Origin: Paraoerskovia sediminicola
GTDB taxonomy: Bacteria > Actinomycetota > Actinomycetes > Actinomycetales > Cellulomonadaceae
NCBI RefSeq assembly: GCF_030296575.1
Contig: NZ_AP027729.1
Location: 682,001 to 746,000 of the forward strand
DNA length: 64,000 nucleotides
Direction of reading: 5' to 3'
This document shows, in pieces, positions 7,922-16,062 of the stretch. The notes under the pieces were generated by a model. It saw only the letters and a program-made list of their open reading frames with translations, searched no databases and was not told where the DNA came from. Within the stretch, counting starts at the first letter, position 1. Every line of letters starts with the position of its first letter. The position numbers were made by a program, and so were the translations under genes.

Positions 7922-9486
7922 GCACGTACCTCGGGCTCCCGACCCTGCGACGCAAGGGCGACGCCGGGGGCCGCGCGACGCCGTCCGGCACACGACCCGA
8001 CGAACCGTTCGGTCCCGTGCCCCACCCGGACGACCCGCTCCGCTGGGGTGAGACGTTCCCGCAGGCAGCGCGCGCCGCGCTGGGCAACGACCAGATGCGC
8101 GCCAACCTGGGTCACGCGACCTCGACGATCCGCGCCAAGCGCGCGTCCGTCGTCGGCGAGGTCCCCGACTGGGAGGCGCTGCGCGACGCCGGCGCCGCGA
8201 TCAAGACGCACGTCATGGCCGGTCTGCCCGACCTCCTCGAGGAGCTCGAGCGCAACGTCACCGCACGCGGCGGCGTCGTCCACTGGGCGCGCGACGCGGC
8301 CGAGGCCAACCGGATCGTCGCCGAGCTGGTCCGGGCCGCGGGCGTCGACGAGGTGGTCAAGGTCAAGTCCATGGCCACCCAGGAGATCGGCCTCAACGAG
8401 GCCCTGGCAGAGGCCGGGATCGCCGCGACCGAGACGGACCTCGCCGAGCTGATCGTGCAGCTCGCCGACGACATGCCGTCACACATCCTCGTGCCCGCGA
8501 TCCACCGCAACCGCGAGGAGATCCGCCGGATCTTCCTCGAGCGCATGGCGGACGCCCCCGCCGACCTCACGGACGCGCCGCGCGAGCTCGCGATGGCGGC
8601 GCGCGCTCACCTGCGCCGCAAGTTCCTCACCGCCAAGGTCGCGATCAGCGGCGCGAACTTCGCCGTCGCGGACACGGGGACGCTGTCGGTGGTGGAGTCC
8701 GAGGGCAACGGGCGCATGTGCCTGACGCTGCCCGAGACCCTCATCACCGTCATGGGCATCGAGAAGCTCGTGCCGACGTTCACCGACCTCGAGGTGTTCC
8801 TGCAGACCCTCCCCCGCTCGTCGACCGGTGAGCGCATGAACCCGTACACGTCCCTGTGGACGGGCGTCACCCCGGGCGACGGCCCGCAGAAGTTCCACCT
8901 CGTGCTGCTCGACAACGGCCGCACCCGCGCCCTGGCCGACGACGTCGGCCGCGCCGCCCTGCACTGCATCCGCTGCTCCGCGTGCCTCAACGTGTGCCCG
9001 GTGTACGAGCGGGTCGGCGGCCACGCCTACGGCTCCGTCTACCCGGGGCCGATCGGTGCGGTCCTGACCCCGCAGCTCACCGGGTCGAGCGGGCACGGCG
9101 ACCCCAACTCGTCCCTGCCGTTCGCGTCGACGCTGTGCGGTGCCTGCTACGACGTCTGCCCCGTGAAGATCGACATCCCGTCGCTGCTCGTCCACCTGCG
9201 CGCCCGCGTCGCCGACGAGGACCGCGGGCGCCGCGTCCCGACGGGGTGGGGCGCCGCCATGAAGGCGGCGAGCGCCGTGATGTCGGACGGCGGCCGGTTC
9301 GCCCTCGCGGAGAAGGGCACCGTGGTCGCGCGGATCCTCGCAGGGCGCAAGGGATACGTGCGGCACCTGCCGTTCCCGGCGTCCGCATGGACGGCGTCGC
9401 GCGACCTGCCCGCTCCCGCGAAGCAGACGTTCCGCGACTGGTGGGCGAAGGAGCACGAGCAGCCGGGCGAGAGGAGCGACCGATGA
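7918..9486 (+). CDS. lutB: L-lactate utilisation iron-sulfur protein LutB
   Basis: A 522-residue protein of the LutB/YkgF family. The LUD domain occupies roughly residues 100-330. A ferredoxin-like region follows, with two four-cysteine motifs, CIRCSACLNVCP (near 352) and CGACYDVCP (near 408), each closed by a distal cysteine or shared in the 2[4Fe-4S] pattern. It transfers electrons in the lactate oxidation complex with LutA and LutC. The ATG at 7918 overlaps the lutA stop, and the 3' end overlaps lutC by ATGA. Length and motifs match the family. Confidence 0.94.
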   Translation: MSTYLGLPTLRRKGDAGGRATPSGTRPDEPFGPVPHPDDPLRWGETFPQAARAALGNDQMRANLGHATSTIRAKRASVVGEVPDWEALRDAGAAIKTHVMAGLPDLLEELERNVTARGGVVHWARDAAEANRIVAELVRAAGVDEVVKVKSMATQEIGLNEALAEAGIAATETDLAELIVQLADDMPSHILVPAIHRNREEIRRIFLERMADAPADLTDAPRELAMAARAHLRRKFLTAKVAISGANFAVADTGTLSVVESEGNGRMCLTLPETLITVMGIEKLVPTFTDLEVFLQTLPRSSTGERMNPYTSLWTGVTPGDGPQKFHLVLLDNGRTRALADDVGRAALHCIRCSACLNVCPVYERVGGHAYGSVYPGPIGAVLTPQLTGSSGHGDPNSSLPFASTLCGACYDVCPVKIDIPSLLVHLRARVADEDRGRRVPTGWGAAMKAASAVMSDGGRFALAEKGTVVARILAGRKGYVRHLPFPASAWTASRDLPAPAKQTFRDWWAKEHEQPGERSDR

Positions 9487-10160
9487 GCGCGCGCGACGAG
9501 GTGCTGACGCGGGTGCGCGCCGCGCTGCAGGAGTCCGACGGCGCGGCGGCACCCGAGCTCCGCGGGGCGATGTCCGCGCAGGCGCCCGTGCCGCGCGACT
9601 ACCGGGCCGCGGGCGAGGACCCGCCCGGGTCGGCCGCCGTGATCGACCTGCTCGACGAGCGCGTCGCCGACTACCGCGCCGAGGTGCACCGGGTCGCCCC
9701 GCACGAGATCGGCACGACCGTGGCGAGGATCCTCGAAGGGTCGAGCGCCGTCGTCGTCCCCTCCGGGCTCGACGCGGGCTGGACGAGCGAGCTGGCGGCG
9801 TCCGGCACCGCGCTCCTGACGGACTCCCGCGAGGCGCCGCTCGACGTCCAGACCCTCGACGGCGCCGACGGCGTGGTGACGGCCGCCCGGGTCGCGATCG
9901 CCGAGACGGGGACCATCGTGCTGGACGGGGAACCCGACCAGGGGCGCCGCGCGATCAGCCTGGTCCCCGACCTGCACGTGTGCGTCGTGCGCCACGACCA
10001 GGCCGTGCAGACCGTCCCCGAGGCCGTCCGTCTGCTGGCCGAGCACCCGGAACGACCGCAGACCTGGATCTCCGGGCCGAGCGCCACGAGCGACATCGAG
10101 CTCGTGCGGGTCGAGGGCGTGCACGGACCGCGCACCCTGCACGTGCTGCTGGTGGGTTGA
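9483..10160 (+). CDS. lutC: L-lactate utilisation protein LutC (LUD domain)
   Basis: A 225-residue protein consisting mostly of a LUD domain, the third subunit of the lactate oxidation complex. The conserved segment ARVAIAETGTIVLDGEP (about residues 137-153) and the following LVPDLHVCVV are typical of LutC/YkgG. Translation is coupled to lutB by ATGA overlap. No dedicated LutR or lactate permease is visible beside the operon. The divergent hydrolase at 6345-6926 shares the upstream region. Confidence 0.93.
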   Translation: MSARDEVLTRVRAALQESDGAAAPELRGAMSAQAPVPRDYRAAGEDPPGSAAVIDLLDERVADYRAEVHRVAPHEIGTTVARILEGSSAVVVPSGLDAGWTSELAASGTALLTDSREAPLDVQTLDGADGVVTAARVAIAETGTIVLDGEPDQGRRAISLVPDLHVCVVRHDQAVQTVPEAVRLLAEHPERPQTWISGPSATSDIELVRVEGVHGPRTLHVLLVG

Positions 10161-10175
10161 ACCCTCCTGGCAGGT

Positions 10176-10265
10176 GCGCGAAGCGCGCGCACGCGAGATG
10201 CGCGGAGCGAGCGGCACGCGAGATGCACGAAGCGAACGGTACGGCGAGAAGCGCGGCGCGAGCGG
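10176..10265 (+). repeat. Imperfect tandem repeat of about 25 bp after lutC
   Basis: Four degenerate units of about 24-26 bp occur back to back, each beginning gcgcg(a/g)agcg or gcacgaagcg, and the first three ending in a (g)cgaga-type sequence. They lie directly behind the lutC stop, between the convergent lutC and fabH genes. No clear terminator hairpin was seen here. A role in RNA 3' end structure is possible. Confidence 0.5.
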
Positions 10266-10335
10266 TCCCGGCCTTGCGGTCAGGCGTTCGGTCAGTCGCG
10301 GGGGTCAGGTGGGACGTGCGGTCGGGTGTGGACGG

Positions 10336-11313
10336 TCAGCGGCTCGGGGTGCGCACGACCTGCCCGGCCCACGCGAAGCCGCCGCCGAACCCGAAGAGCA
10401 GCGCGTTCGCGTCGGCGGGGATCTTGCCGGCGTGCCACCACTTCGAGAGGCCGAGCGGGATGCTCGCGGCCGAGGTGTTGCCCGACTCGGTGATGTCGGT
10501 GACGACGACCTTGTCCTCGAGCCCGAGCGCCTTCGCCATCGGCTCGATGATGCGCAGGTTCGCCTGGTGCGCCACGAGCACGTCGATCTCGTCGAGCGGG
10601 ACCCCGGAGCGGTCGACGATCTGGCGCGCGCGGTCGGCGGCCTTGGTGATGGCCCACCGGAACACGGCTCGCCCGTCCTGCACGAACTTCTCCCCGGGCG
10701 CCTCGATGAGGACCGCGGGGGTGATGGCCCGCTCGGAGCCCCAGACGACCGGGCCGACCCCGGGCTCGTCGGCCGCGCTGAGCACCGCCGCCCCGGCGCC
10801 GTCCGCCGTGAGGATGCAGGTCGCGCGGTCGGACCAGTCGGTGAAGTCGGTGAGCTTCTCGGCGCCGATCACGAGCGCCGTGGTCGCGGAGCCGGCCCGG
10901 ATCGCCTGGTCGGCGAGGCCCATGCAGTGCGCGAACCCGGAGCAGGCGGTGTTGACGTCGAGGACCGCCGGGGTCCCGGTCGCGGGGTCCCCGAGCTCGA
11001 GGGCGTAGGCGACGCGACCGGCGGTGTTGGGCGAGCGGTCGCGCGCCGTCGCGGTCGCGACGATCACGAGGTCGACGGCCGAGGCGTCGACTCCGGCGTC
11101 CGCGAGCGCCATGCGTGCGGCGTCCGTGGCCATGTCGGCGACCGTGACGTCGTCGGCGGCGACGTGCCTGGTCACGATGCCGGTGCGGGACTGGATCCAC
11201 TCGTCGTTCGTCTCGACGAGCTGCGCCACGTCGTCGTTGGTCATGACGCGCTCGGGCTGATGGTGGCCGAGGCCGACGATGCGTGAGCCGGGGGCGCCCG
11301 TGGGGATCAGCAT
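10336..11313 (-). CDS. fabH: Beta-ketoacyl-ACP synthase III (FabH)
   Basis: A 325-residue condensing enzyme that starts fatty acid synthesis by joining acetyl- or branched acyl-CoA to malonyl-ACP. The triad is visible: Cys in NTACSG (near residue 118), His in AHQAN (near 250) and Asn in SGNTSAA (near 280). The nucleotide-binding and gating region and the C-terminal GFGGGFAWAG agree with the family, as does the length. It stands alone, away from the usual fabD-acpP-fabF cluster, so it may be a second, specialised KAS III. It diverges from the LacI gene at 11437. Confidence 0.93.
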   Translation of the reverse strand: MLIPTGAPGSRIVGLGHHQPERVMTNDDVAQLVETNDEWIQSRTGIVTRHVAADDVTVADMATDAARMALADAGVDASAVDLVIVATATARDRSPNTAGRVAYALELGDPATGTPAVLDVNTACSGFAHCMGLADQAIRAGSATTALVIGAEKLTDFTDWSDRATCILTADGAGAAVLSAADEPGVGPVVWGSERAITPAVLIEAPGEKFVQDGRAVFRWAITKAADRARQIVDRSGVPLDEIDVLVAHQANLRIIEPMAKALGLEDKVVVTDITESGNTSAASIPLGLSKWWHAGKIPADANALLFGFGGGFAWAGQVVRTPSR

Positions 11314-11403
11314 GCCCCGATCATTCCCCCGAACGGGGCCTGGGCCAAACGGGGTGGCGCGCGCGTGGCGGCGGGAGCCCGCGAAACGGTGCGTCGCAGA
11401 CCT

Positions 11404-11417
11404 GGCAAACACTTTCC
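11404..11417. promoter_or_regulatory. LacI-type operator GGCAAACACTTTCC within the promoter of the LacI gene
   Basis: The site lies between CTGGCA (11402-11407) and TACACT (11425-11430), a -35/-10 pair with a 17-base spacer just upstream of the LacI gene at 11437. It differs at two positions from GGCAAGCGCTTTCC at 20089. Its placement suggests autoregulation. Confidence 0.6.
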
Positions 11418-11436
11418 TCGCTCGTACACTGACCGG

Positions 11437-12455
11437 ATGAGCGGACCCGTGACACTCAGCGACGTCGCCCGCGAGGCCGGCGTCTCCCTCGCGACGGCGT
11501 CCCGCGCGATCAACGGGAGCGCGACCCGCGTCGTCCGCCCCGAGCTGCGCGAGCGTGTCGTCGAGACCGCCGAGCGCATGGGCTACATGCCGGACGCGAA
11601 CGCCCAGGCGGTGGCGCGGGGCCGGACGACGTCGGTCGCCCTGATCGTCCACGACATCGCCGACCCGTACTTCTCCTCGATCGCGGCGGGGGTCGCGGCG
11701 GCCGCCGAGGAGTCCGGCCTGGTCGTCACGCTGGCCTCCACCCAGCACAGCGCCGAGCGTGAGCTCGCCTTCGTCGAGCTCATGCGCCGGCAGCGGGCCC
11801 GGGCGATCATCGTCGCCGGCGGTCGTCTCGGGGGTCGGACGACGCCCTCGTCGCCGCGCTGACCGCCTACCGCTCCCGAGGTGGCGGGGTCGCGGTCGTG
11901 GGCCGGCCCCTCGGCGACCTGCCGGCGGTCGAGGTGGAGAACGGCGCCGGTGCCGCCGACCTCGCCGCGGCGCTCCACGACCTCGGGTACCGGTCGGCCG
12001 CGGTGCTCGGCGGACCGGAGGGGCACCGCACGGGCGAGGCGCGGCGCGCGGGCTTCGCCGACCGGTTCGCTGCGCTCGGCGGCTCGGTCACGACCGAGAC
12101 GTGCGCGTTCACCCGCGACGGCGGGTACGAGGCGATGGCCGCGGTCCTCGACCGCGACGAGCGGCCCCGCGTGGTCTTCGCGGCGAACGACGTCATGGCG
12201 GTGGGCGCGATGGCCGCGGCGCGGGACGCGGGCGTCGAGGTGCCCGGGGACATCGCCGTCGCCGGGTTCGACGACATCGTGACCCTGCGCGACGTGACCC
12301 CGAGCCTGACGACGGTGCGCCTGCCGCTCGTGGAGATCGGGCAGGCCGCGACCCGGCTCGCGCTGGCGGAGGAGGACACGTCCGGCGACACCGAGACGCA
12401 CTTCCGCGGCGAGGTCGTCGTGCGCGACTCGACGCCCCCGTTGCACGAGGCCTGA
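11437..12455 (+). pseudogene. LacI-family transcriptional regulator, frame broken (probable assembly error)
   Basis: A LacI/GalR-family repressor of about 340 residues when the frame is restored. The helix-turn-helix TLSDVAREAGVSLATASRAI is at residues 6-25, followed by the hinge and a periplasmic-binding-like sugar sensor domain that ends in GEVVVRDST. The frame breaks at a run of five G at 11830-11834; one more G joins both halves without loss (GGSDDALVAALTAYRS). The probable operators of this regulator lie at 11404, 12478, 12501, 20089 and 6273, which would make it the regulator of the adjacent oxidoreductase genes and of the rhamnogalacturonan lyase. Operator assignment is inference from shared sequence and promoter position. 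Confidence 0.85.
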
Positions 12456-12468
12456 CGACTCCTGGGTG

Positions 12469-12497
12469 TTGACGGGAGGTAAGCCCTTTCCTACACT
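12469..12497 (+). promoter_or_regulatory. Promoter of the Gfo/Idh operon
   Basis: TTGACG (12469-12474) and TACACT (12492-12497) are separated by exactly 17 bases, a near-consensus vegetative promoter for an actinobacterium. The spacer contains one LacI-type operator, and a second lies just past the -10 box. Confidence 0.75.
12478..12491. promoter_or_regulatory. LacI-type operator GGTAAGCCCTTTCC in the promoter spacer
   Basis: The operator fills the spacer between the -35 and -10 boxes of the Gfo/Idh promoter and matches 12 of 14 positions of GGCAAGCGCTTTCC. Binding here would block RNA polymerase, consistent with repression. Confidence 0.6.
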
Positions 12498-12500
12498 TCG

Positions 12501-12514
12501 GGAAAGCGCATTCC
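12501..12514. promoter_or_regulatory. Second LacI-type operator GGAAAGCGCATTCC at the start region
   Basis: A near-perfect palindrome around the expected transcription start of the Gfo/Idh operon, 23 bases centre to centre from the first operator. The pair suggests cooperative or double-site repression. Confidence 0.6.
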
Positions 12515-12557
12515 GAACAGCCGGGCCCAGCCCGACCAGACGACGACGGAGACCACC

Positions 12558-13727
12558 ATGACGACCCCCACCCGCACCCTGCGCATCGCGATGAACGGCA
12601 TCACCGGTCGCATGGGCTACCGCCAGCACCTCGTGCGCTCGATCCTGCCGATCCGCGACCAGGGCGGCATCGAGCTCGCCGACGGATCGCGCATCCAGGT
12701 CGAGCCGATCCTCGTCGGGCGCCGCGAGGGCAAGATCCGCGAGCTCGCCGAGCTGCACGGGGTCGAGCACTGGACCACCGACCTCGACGGCGCGATCGCC
12801 GACCCGACCGTCGACATCGTGTTCGACGCGTCCATGACGAGCCTGCGCGCCAAGACCCTCACGAAGGCCATGCAGGCCGGGAAGCACGTCTACACGGAGA
12901 AGCCGACCGCCGAGACCCTCGACGAGGCGATCGAGCTGGCACGCCTCGGCGAGCAGAGCGGCGTCACGGCCGGCGTCGTCCACGACAAGCTCTACCTGCC
13001 GGGTCTCGTGAAGCTGCGCCGCCTCGTCGACGAGGGCTTCTTCGGGCGCATCCTGTCGCTGCGCGGCGAGTTCGGCTACTGGGTCTTCGAGGGCGAGCAC
13101 CAGAGCGCCCAGCGCCCCTCGTGGAACTACCGCAAGCAGGACGGCGGCGGCATGACCACCGACATGTTCTGCCACTGGAACTACGTGCTCGAGGGGATCC
13201 TCGGCACGGTCCGCACCGTCAGCGCCCAGACCGCCACGCACATCCCGACCCGCTGGGACGAGCAGGGCGAGGCGTACGACGCCACGGCCGACGACGCCGC
13301 CTACGGCGTCTTCGGCATCGAGACGCCGGACGGCGACCCCGTGGTCGCGCAGATCAACTCGTCCTGGGCGGTGCGCGTCTACCGCGACGAGCTCGTCGAG
13401 TTCCAGGTCGACGGCACGCACGGCTCGGCGGTCGCCGGCCTCAACAAGTGCGTCGCGCAGCAGCGGGCCCACACCCCGAAGCCCGTGTGGAACCCCGACC
13501 TGCCCGTCACCGAGTCGTTCCGCGACCAGTGGATGGAGGTCCCCGCGAACGCCGACCTCGACAACGGGTTCAAGCTGCAGTGGGAAGAGTTCCTCGCGGA
13601 CGTCGTCGCCGAGCGCCCCCACCGGTTCGGTCTGCTCTCCGCCGCGCGCGGAGTCCAGCTAGCCGAGCTCGGGCTGCAGTCGTCCGCCGAGGGCCGCCGG
13701 CTCGACGTCCCCGAGATCACGCTGTGA
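12558..13727 (+). CDS. Gfo/Idh/MocA-family oxidoreductase
   Basis: A 389-residue NAD(P)-dependent sugar dehydrogenase-like protein. An N-terminal Rossmann fold (RIAMNGITGRMGYRQHLV, residues 9-26) is followed by the family motif EKPTAET (about residues 112-118), whose Lys is usually catalytic. The C-terminal alpha/beta substrate domain contains GGGMTTDMFCHW, equivalent to the family's GG-x-x-D-x-x-x-H region. The dinucleotide loop is unusual (NGITGRMGYR instead of GxGxxG). It is the first gene of a two-gene operon with a TIM-barrel isomerase-like protein, and the downstream start overlaps its stop. Likely oxidises or reduces a sugar or uronate derivative; the substrate is unknown. Confidence 0.85.
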   Translation: MTTPTRTLRIAMNGITGRMGYRQHLVRSILPIRDQGGIELADGSRIQVEPILVGRREGKIRELAELHGVEHWTTDLDGAIADPTVDIVFDASMTSLRAKTLTKAMQAGKHVYTEKPTAETLDEAIELARLGEQSGVTAGVVHDKLYLPGLVKLRRLVDEGFFGRILSLRGEFGYWVFEGEHQSAQRPSWNYRKQDGGGMTTDMFCHWNYVLEGILGTVRTVSAQTATHIPTRWDEQGEAYDATADDAAYGVFGIETPDGDPVVAQINSSWAVRVYRDELVEFQVDGTHGSAVAGLNKCVAQQRAHTPKPVWNPDLPVTESFRDQWMEVPANADLDNGFKLQWEEFLADVVAERPHRFGLLSAARGVQLAELGLQSSAEGRRLDVPEITL

Positions 13728-14725
13728 ACGCCGCGGAGCCCGTGGGCGCGGCGTCGGGTGGCCTCGGGTCCGGCACCCGCTCGGCCGTGGCCGCCGCTGC
13801 CGGCACGGCGGGCGAGACCGGACCCGGGAGCGCGACCGGTGCCGCGCCGTCCGACAGCCCGGACCTGTCCCGCTGCTCGCTGAACACGGCGACCGTCAAG
13901 CACGCGACGCTCCCCGAGGCCGTCGACGCCGCGGCCCGCGCCGGCTACGGGGCCGTCGGGCTGTGGCGCGACCGCGTCGCGGAGACGGGAGCCGCGCAGG
14001 CGGCCGAGATCGTCCGGGCCGCCGGCCTGCGCGTCTCCTCGCTGTGCCGCGGCGGCTTCCTCACGGCGTCGGACGACGCGGGCGTGCGCGCCGCGCTCGA
14101 CGACAACCGGCGCGCGATCGAGGAGGCCGCGACCCTCGGCACGAGCGAGCTCGTGTTCGTCGTCGGCGGGTTGCCGGGCTCGGCGCCCGAGACGGCGCCG
14201 GCACCGGGGACGGACCGCGACATCGTCGCGGCCCGCGCCCGGGTCGCCGACCGCATCGGCGACCTCGCGCCGTTCGCCGCCCAGCACGGCGTGCGGATCG
14301 TCCTCGAGCCGCTGCACCCGATGTTCGCCGCCGACCGCGCCGTGATCTCGACGCTCGGGCAGGCGCTCGACCTCGCGGCGCCGCACCCCTCGGACGTCGT
14401 CGGGGTCGTGGTCGACACGTACCACGTGTGGTGGGACCCGGAGCTGCAGAAGCAGATCGCCCGCGCGGGCAAGGGCGGCCGCATCGCGTCGTACCAGGTC
14501 TGCGACTGGTCGCTCCCCTTCGCGCCGCTGGCCCTGAACTCCCGCGGGCACGTGGGCGACGGGTACATCGACTTCGCGTCGATCTCCGGGTGGGTCCGCG
14601 ACGCCGGGTACACCGGTGACGTCGAGACGGAGATCTTCAACGAGGAGATCTGGGCCGCGCCCGTCGACGAGACGGTCGCGACGGTGGGCGCGCGGTTCGC
14701 GGAGCACGTGCTGCCGCACCTCTGA
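13724..14725 (+). CDS. Sugar phosphate isomerase/epimerase-like TIM-barrel protein
   Basis: A 333-residue protein of the xylose-isomerase-like TIM-barrel (AP_endonuc_2) superfamily. Metal-ligand-type residues are seen in VLEPLHP (near residue 196), VVDTYHVWWD (near 230), QVCDW (near 260) and VETEIF (near 302). A Gly/Ala-rich stretch of about 45 residues precedes the barrel; it could be an artefact of starting at the GTG at 13724, but that codon overlaps the upstream stop (GTGA), which supports coupling. Relatives act as sugar isomerases, epimerases, inosose dehydratases or keto-glycoside lyases. Its partner is the Gfo/Idh oxidoreductase, a common pairing in keto-sugar metabolism. Confidence 0.8.
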   Translation: MNAAEPVGAASGGLGSGTRSAVAAAAGTAGETGPGSATGAAPSDSPDLSRCSLNTATVKHATLPEAVDAAARAGYGAVGLWRDRVAETGAAQAAEIVRAAGLRVSSLCRGGFLTASDDAGVRAALDDNRRAIEEAATLGTSELVFVVGGLPGSAPETAPAPGTDRDIVAARARVADRIGDLAPFAAQHGVRIVLEPLHPMFAADRAVISTLGQALDLAAPHPSDVVGVVVDTYHVWWDPELQKQIARAGKGGRIASYQVCDWSLPFAPLALNSRGHVGDGYIDFASISGWVRDAGYTGDVETEIFNEEIWAAPVDETVATVGARFAEHVLPHL

Positions 14726-14776
14726 CCCGCGGGCGGCGCTCGACCCGGTCGACCCGCCACGGCCCTCCAGACTGCC

Positions 14777-14831
14777 GATGTCGACGTTCGCGGCCCTGTG
14801 CCCGAGACGGAAGCCCGGCAACGTCGATATC
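14777..14831. repeat. Imperfect palindromic element, copy 1 (flanks the DUF559-type gene)
   Basis: A 17-base arm (14777-14793, containing GTCGACGTTCGCGG) pairs with 14815-14831 (containing CCGGCAACGTCGA) at 14 of 17 positions, around a spacer of about 21 bases. A second copy with the same arms and the same mismatches lies at 15975-16029, in the same orientation. The pair encloses the gene at 14945-15874. This resembles REP/BIME-like or small mobile-unit ends. Confidence 0.6.
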
Positions 14832-14944
14832 GGGGTCTCACGGCCGGCCCACGACGTCGTCCACGGGACCCTGGGCACCAGCACTCGCCACAGCTTCGGC
14901 GCGAGGCACGGTTCGGTCGTGTCGCAGCGGGCAGGCTCGCGCTG

Positions 14945-15874
14945 GTGGCCACCGACCAGACCCGCACCGCCGACGTCCCCGCGACCAAGGGCCTGCGGCG
15001 GGCGGGTCCGGTCGCCAGGACCCTCTCGACCCGGGCGCCGTTCACGCGAGCGGCCGGTCTCGAGCACGTCACGCCCGACATCCTCGAGGGGCCGCGCTAT
15101 CGGCGTCTGACCCGCGGCATCTACATCGACGCGCGCGCGGCTGTCGATCACGGCACGCGGATCCGCGCGGTGCGGCTCGCCATCGGTCCTGATGCCGTGC
15201 TCACCGGGCGGAGCGCGGCGTGGGCGCTCGGCTCCAGAATGGCGGCCCCCGACGATCCGGTCGAGCTCACGATCGGGAGGCGCCACCGGGCCCGACCCCG
15301 ACCCGAGCTCCTCCTGCGGTACGAGACGACCCCCGCGGAGTCGACGATCGTCACGGGCCTCTACGGCCCCGCGACGACCCGGGATCGGACGGCCGCCGAC
15401 CTGGCGCGCCGACTGCCCCGGACCCGGGCCGTCGCCGCCGTCGACGCGCTGCTGAACGGGACCGCGACCCGGATCACCGACGTCCGGTCCGTCTTCGACT
15501 CGATGTCCGGGGCCCGTGGGGTCCGCCAGGCACGCACGGTCCTCGATCTCTGCGACCCGGGAGCCGAGTCACCGCGGGAGTCGGCGCTGCGACTCCTGCT
15601 CGTCGACGCTGGCCTCCCCCGCCCGGTGACGCAGCACGTGGTGCGGGACGCCGAGGGTCGCTTCGTCGCCCGGGTGGACCTCGCGTGGCTGCGGGAACGG
15701 CTCGCGGTCGAGTACGACGGCGCGCACCACGACACTCCCGAGCAGATCCGCCGGGACCGCGACAGGCTCAACCGCCTGCGCCTGGCCGGCTGGACCGTCC
15801 TGGTGATCGACCGCCACCAGATGCGCGACCCGCACCGCGTCGTCGCGCAGGTGCGCCATGCCCTCGCCCGCTGA
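14945..15874 (+). CDS. AbiEi-type N-terminal domain plus DUF559 (Vsr-like endonuclease fold) protein
   Basis: A 309-residue protein of a type common and often multicopy in actinobacteria. The N-terminal half resembles AbiEi antitoxin-like winged-helix proteins (RRLTRGIYID, LTGRSAAWALG). The C-terminal 110 residues look like DUF559, related to very-short-patch-repair nucleases: RVDLAWLRERLAVEYDG, then RRDRDRLNRLRLAGWTVLVI. The conserved Asp and Glu (DLAW and VEYDG) could bind metal. The GTG start at 14945 was chosen because the sequence upstream is repetitive; a start further upstream is possible. No toxin partner is adjacent. Palindromic repeats flank it. Its function is unknown; nuclease activity is inference from the fold family. 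Confidence 0.65.
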   Translation: MATDQTRTADVPATKGLRRAGPVARTLSTRAPFTRAAGLEHVTPDILEGPRYRRLTRGIYIDARAAVDHGTRIRAVRLAIGPDAVLTGRSAAWALGSRMAAPDDPVELTIGRRHRARPRPELLLRYETTPAESTIVTGLYGPATTRDRTAADLARRLPRTRAVAAVDALLNGTATRITDVRSVFDSMSGARGVRQARTVLDLCDPGAESPRESALRLLLVDAGLPRPVTQHVVRDAEGRFVARVDLAWLRERLAVEYDGAHHDTPEQIRRDRDRLNRLRLAGWTVLVIDRHQMRDPHRVVAQVRHALAR

Positions 15875-15974
15875 GGCACGGGGCGAGCGCGTCGAGGCAC
15901 TCTCGGGCGGGTCGTGTCGGGTCGCGATCGCGTCGAGGTCGCGTCGAGGCCGCGTCGAGGCCGAGGTCGACGTC

Positions 15975-16029
15975 GAGGTCGACGTTCGCGGTCCTTCACC
16001 GCCCGATGCGCCCCGGCAACGTCGACTTC
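15975..16029. repeat. Imperfect palindromic element, copy 2
   Basis: The arms 15975-15991 and 16013-16029 pair at 14 of 17 positions, with the same arm sequences (GTCGACGTTCGCGG and CCGGCAACGTCGA) as copy 1 at 14777-14831. The preceding 80 bases are low-complexity, rich in the unit gcgtcgagg. It sits just behind the stop of the convergent ThuA-like gene. Confidence 0.6.
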
Positions 16030-16062
16030 GAAAAGCAAGACGGACGAGTCGACGTCGAGGAG

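Noticed and set aside
12558..14725. Inositol catabolism (iolG/iolE) operon
   Set aside because: No iolB, iolC or iolD-like gene is near, and the Gfo/Idh dinucleotide loop is atypical. The shared operator links the genes to RG-I degradation instead.
14945..15874. AbiE toxin-antitoxin system
   Set aside because: No AbiEii nucleotidyltransferase partner is adjacent and the C-terminal half is DUF559-like, so it is not a standard AbiE pair.
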